A DNA stretch of 8,055 nt, taken from the NCBI GenBank assembly GCA_947296775.1, contig CAMYRF010000030.1, forward strand, positions 1 to 8,055. Direction: 5' to 3'. The notes beneath the pieces were generated by a model, which saw only the letters and a program-made list of their open reading frames with translations, ran no database searches and was not told the DNA's origin. Source of the stretch: an uncultured Mycoplasmatota bacterium. GTDB taxonomy: Bacteria; Bacillota_I; Bacilli_A; RF39; UBA660. A program made the translations under genes and the position numbers. This document shows positions 6,199 to 8,055 of this stretch, in pieces (position 1 is the first letter of the stretch; each line of letters begins with the position of its first letter).

Positions 6199-7461
6199 TT
6201 GTTTAATATAATTAAGCAAATATTCAGCCCAGCAAACAAAGATTTAAGAAAAAAGATAGGCTTTACCTTATTATGCTTATTCATCTTTAAATTAGGAACG
6301 GCAATCGTTGTTCCAGGCGTAGATAACGAAAATTTAAACGTCGGATTTTTAAAACTACTTGATATGATGGGTGGAGGAGCAATGCAAAACTTCTCAATCT
6401 TCGCATTAGGAGTTATGCCATACATCACCGCATCAATCGTTATGCAACTATTACAAATGGATATAGTTCCATACTTTACTGAGCTTTCAAAACAAGGTCA
6501 GACTGGAAGAAATAAAATAAATCAAATTACTAGAATTTTAGGTATCATTCTTGCATTTGTACAAGGATACATGTTCTCGTTTGCATTTATGCCAGGAGGA
6601 GATGTTCTAGATTACCTAGAAGTATCGCTAGTATTAACTGCTGGAACCGCATTCCTATTATGGATTGGAGACAGAATTACAACCAAAGGTTTAGGAAATG
6701 GTATATCAATGATAATTATGGCTGGTATTTTAGCTAGTACTCCTTATATGTTTACACAAGCATGGACAGCATTCGTTGATATGGCTACAACTCAAACCGC
6801 ATTTTTAGGAATTGTAAAATTCATCTTATTTGTTCTAGTATACGTTGCAATTATTCTTGGCATATTATATGTTCAACTTGCAGAAAGAAGAGTACCTGTA
6901 CAATATGCTAATAAAAGTACAAGTAGTAGAAATGGTGCAACATATATGCCATTCAAACTAAATTCAGCTGGTGTAATTCCAGTAATCTTCGCCTCTGCAC
7001 TTATTTCAGTGCCAGCACTAATCGCACAATTTTCAAAGAACGATGCATGGATGGCATTTGTAAATAAATGGTTAAGCTTATCTTCAGTTACTGGATTCAT
7101 TTTATTCATCTTATTCATTGTTTTATTCTCATATTTCTATACGTTTATAACAATTAAACCAAAAGAATTATCAGAAAACTTACAAAAAAATGGTGGATAT
7201 ATTCCAGGTGTAAGACCAGGTGAAGAAACAGAAAAATATGTTAGTAAAGTCTTAATAAGAATAACTGTTGTTGGTTCAATATTCCTAGCTGCCATAGCTG
7301 CGCTTCCATATATTTTTGGAGCAATTTCAACACTTCCAACAAGTGTATCACTAGGTGGTACTGGATTGATGATCGTTGTCAGTGTTATCTTAGAAGCATA
7401 TAAACAGTTAGAAAGTCAGTTAATCAGCCGTAGTTATAAATCAAGACGAGGCAGAAGATAA
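6199..7461 (+). CDS. secY: Protein translocase channel subunit SecY
   Basis: Complete 420-residue SecY, the channel-forming membrane subunit of SecYEG, through which SecA or the ribosome sends proteins across or into the membrane. About ten membrane segments can be placed (near 20-40, 66-86, 112-132, 140-157, 166-186, 201-224, 256-276, 298-319, 352-374 and 384-400). The plug region begins at GGGAMQNFSIFALGVMPYI (58-76). GNGISMIIMAGI (166-177), AERRVPVQYA (228-237) in the cytosolic loop, KLNSAGVIPVIFA (253-265) and the SecA/ribosome-contacting NGGYIPGVRPGEETEKY (331-347, with conserved R339) are all present. It starts at TTG directly after the rplO stop and ends with a basic tail. Confidence 0.98.
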   Translation: MFNIIKQIFSPANKDLRKKIGFTLLCLFIFKLGTAIVVPGVDNENLNVGFLKLLDMMGGGAMQNFSIFALGVMPYITASIVMQLLQMDIVPYFTELSKQGQTGRNKINQITRILGIILAFVQGYMFSFAFMPGGDVLDYLEVSLVLTAGTAFLLWIGDRITTKGLGNGISMIIMAGILASTPYMFTQAWTAFVDMATTQTAFLGIVKFILFVLVYVAIILGILYVQLAERRVPVQYANKSTSSRNGATYMPFKLNSAGVIPVIFASALISVPALIAQFSKNDAWMAFVNKWLSLSSVTGFILFILFIVLFSYFYTFITIKPKELSENLQKNGGYIPGVRPGEETEKYVSKVLIRITVVGSIFLAAIAALPYIFGAISTLPTSVSLGGTGLMIVVSVILEAYKQLESQLISRSYKSRRGRR

Positions 7462-8055
7462 TGAATATTGTGCTAATCGCCCCACCCGCTGCGGGTAAGG
7501 GATCACAAGCAAAAAAAATCAGCAAACATTATAAAATACCTCACATATCAACAGGTGATTTATTAAGGAATATTAAAAACGAAAATATTCTTAATGAATT
7601 AAAGTCAGGTAGATTTGTTAGTGATGAATTAATTACTAAATTACTAAAAGAAAGACTAAGCCAAAGTGATTGTGAAAACGGCTATGTTTTAGATGGCTAT
7701 CCAAGAAATTTAAAACAAGCTGATATGTATGAAAATTTACTTAAAGAATTAAATAAAAATATGGGTATAGTTATCTTTATTAATATAGATAAAGAAGAAG
7801 CTATCAAAAGAATGATTGGCAGAAGAACATGCCCAAACTGTGGTTCAGTATTCAATGAATTAATAAAAACCATAAGTCCAAAACAAAAAGGAATCTGTGA
7901 CAATTGTGGTTCAAATCTAATAACAAGACAGGATGACAATGAAGAAACCTTTAATAAGCGTTTTGAAAATTATGAAAAAGTTACTAAACCACTAATTAAA
8001 TACTATGAAGAAAAAGGAAATATTCATTATGTAAATAGTGGATTAACTCCTGAAG
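7461..8055 (+). CDS. adk: Adenylate kinase with divergent P-loop (partial, 3' end missing)
   Basis: First 198 codons of an adenylate kinase (ATP + AMP to 2 ADP, cytosolic); the frame is open at the window edge. The ATG overlaps the secY stop (TAATG), with GAGG at 7448-7451 as a modest ribosome binding site. The P-loop reads APPAAGKGS (7-15) where the family usually has GxPGxGKGT, so both flexible glycines are Ala while G12 and K13 remain. Next come ISTGD (29-33), R36, DGYPR (78-82) and RR at 121-122. The LID has a four-Cys zinc site (C124, C127, C146, C149), then R156-Q-D-D and R167. The stretch between R36 and SDE is about six residues shorter than in B. subtilis Adk. Gene position after secY supports adk; a related nucleoside monophosphate kinase specificity is less likely. 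Confidence 0.9.
   Translation, partial: MNIVLIAPPAAGKGSQAKKISKHYKIPHISTGDLLRNIKNENILNELKSGRFVSDELITKLLKERLSQSDCENGYVLDGYPRNLKQADMYENLLKELNKNMGIVIFINIDKEEAIKRMIGRRTCPNCGSVFNELIKTISPKQKGICDNCGSNLITRQDDNEETFNKRFENYEKVTKPLIKYYEEKGNIHYVNSGLTPE
7481..7501 (+). other. GC-rich hairpin over the adk P-loop codons
   Basis: ACCCG (7484-7488) and CGGGT (7492-7496) pair around a CTG loop, and CCC (7481-7483) can pair with GGG (7499-7501) across an AA bulge, giving an eight-pair stem 20 nt inside adk. It stands out in an AT-rich neighbourhood. There is no following T-run, so it is not a standard intrinsic terminator. It may be a by-product of Pro-Ala-Gly codons; any control role is inference. Confidence 0.45.

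Larger units (their letters stand above)
1..8055 (+). other. S10-spc-secY-adk operon segment
   Basis: All genes point the same way. Gaps range from 0 to 27 nt and overlaps occur at rpsC/rplP (26 nt), rplP/rpmC (11 nt), rpsE/rplO and secY/adk (1 nt each). Nearly every gap is filled by a strong Shine-Dalgarno site and no terminator or clear promoter is visible, so a single long transcript starting upstream of the window is likely. Compared with the B. subtilis order, only rpmD is missing. Confidence 0.85.

Noticed and set aside
7481..7501. Intrinsic terminator after secY
   Set aside because: The stem lacks a downstream T-run and lies inside the adk coding frame.
7697..7939. 80-codon minus-strand open frame within adk
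   Set aside because: The adk reading frame on the + strand carries all expected motifs; the reverse frame is a shadow.

Overview
The window lies inside the S10-spc ribosomal protein superoperon of a low-GC bacterium. Seventeen genes are complete and one is cut at each edge, all on the + strand. The order is rplB(end)-rpsS-rplV-rpsC-rplP-rpmC-rpsQ-rplN-rplX-rplE-rpsN-rpsH-rplF-rplR-rpsE-rplO-secY-adk(start). No gap between genes exceeds 27 nt and several neighbours overlap. I see no promoter, terminator, RNA gene, mobile element, repeat family or CRISPR array.

The organism looks like a member of the Bacillota on the Bacilli/Mollicutes side. Reasons: strongly AT-rich third codon positions, strong AGGAGG-type Shine-Dalgarno sites, the short zinc-binding (four-Cys) form of S14, a four-Cys LID in Adk, and the Gram-positive gene order. 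Three traits point towards a mollicute-related or reduced lineage: rpmD (L30) is missing between rpsE and rplO, none of the 17 visible stops is TGA (15 TAA, 2 TAG), and S3 carries a GRLNGVE-type motif. All visible Trp codons are TGG and no gene here needs TGA read as Trp, so nothing shows a changed genetic code. Placement below the phylum is inference.

Layout: 1-2394 is the distal part of the S10 section (L2 end, S19, L22, S3, L16, L29, S17). From 2420 to 6198 is the spc section (L14, L24, L5, S14, S8, L6, L18, S5, L15), which follows with no visible transcriptional break. From 6199 come secY, started by TTG directly after the rplO stop, and adk, whose ATG overlaps the secY stop. The products are components of the 30S and 50S subunits, the SecYEG protein channel and adenylate kinase, so the segment links ribosome building, membrane protein export and nucleotide balance in what is probably one transcript.

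This is an ordinary, highly conserved housekeeping region and I found no new biological system. The points worth a second look are small: an unusual P-loop and shortened NMP-binding segment in Adk, a GC-rich hairpin over the Adk P-loop codons, loss of rpmD, altered residues at the L22 exit-tunnel loop and at an S3 mRNA-entry residue, and a 26-nt rpsC/rplP overlap.
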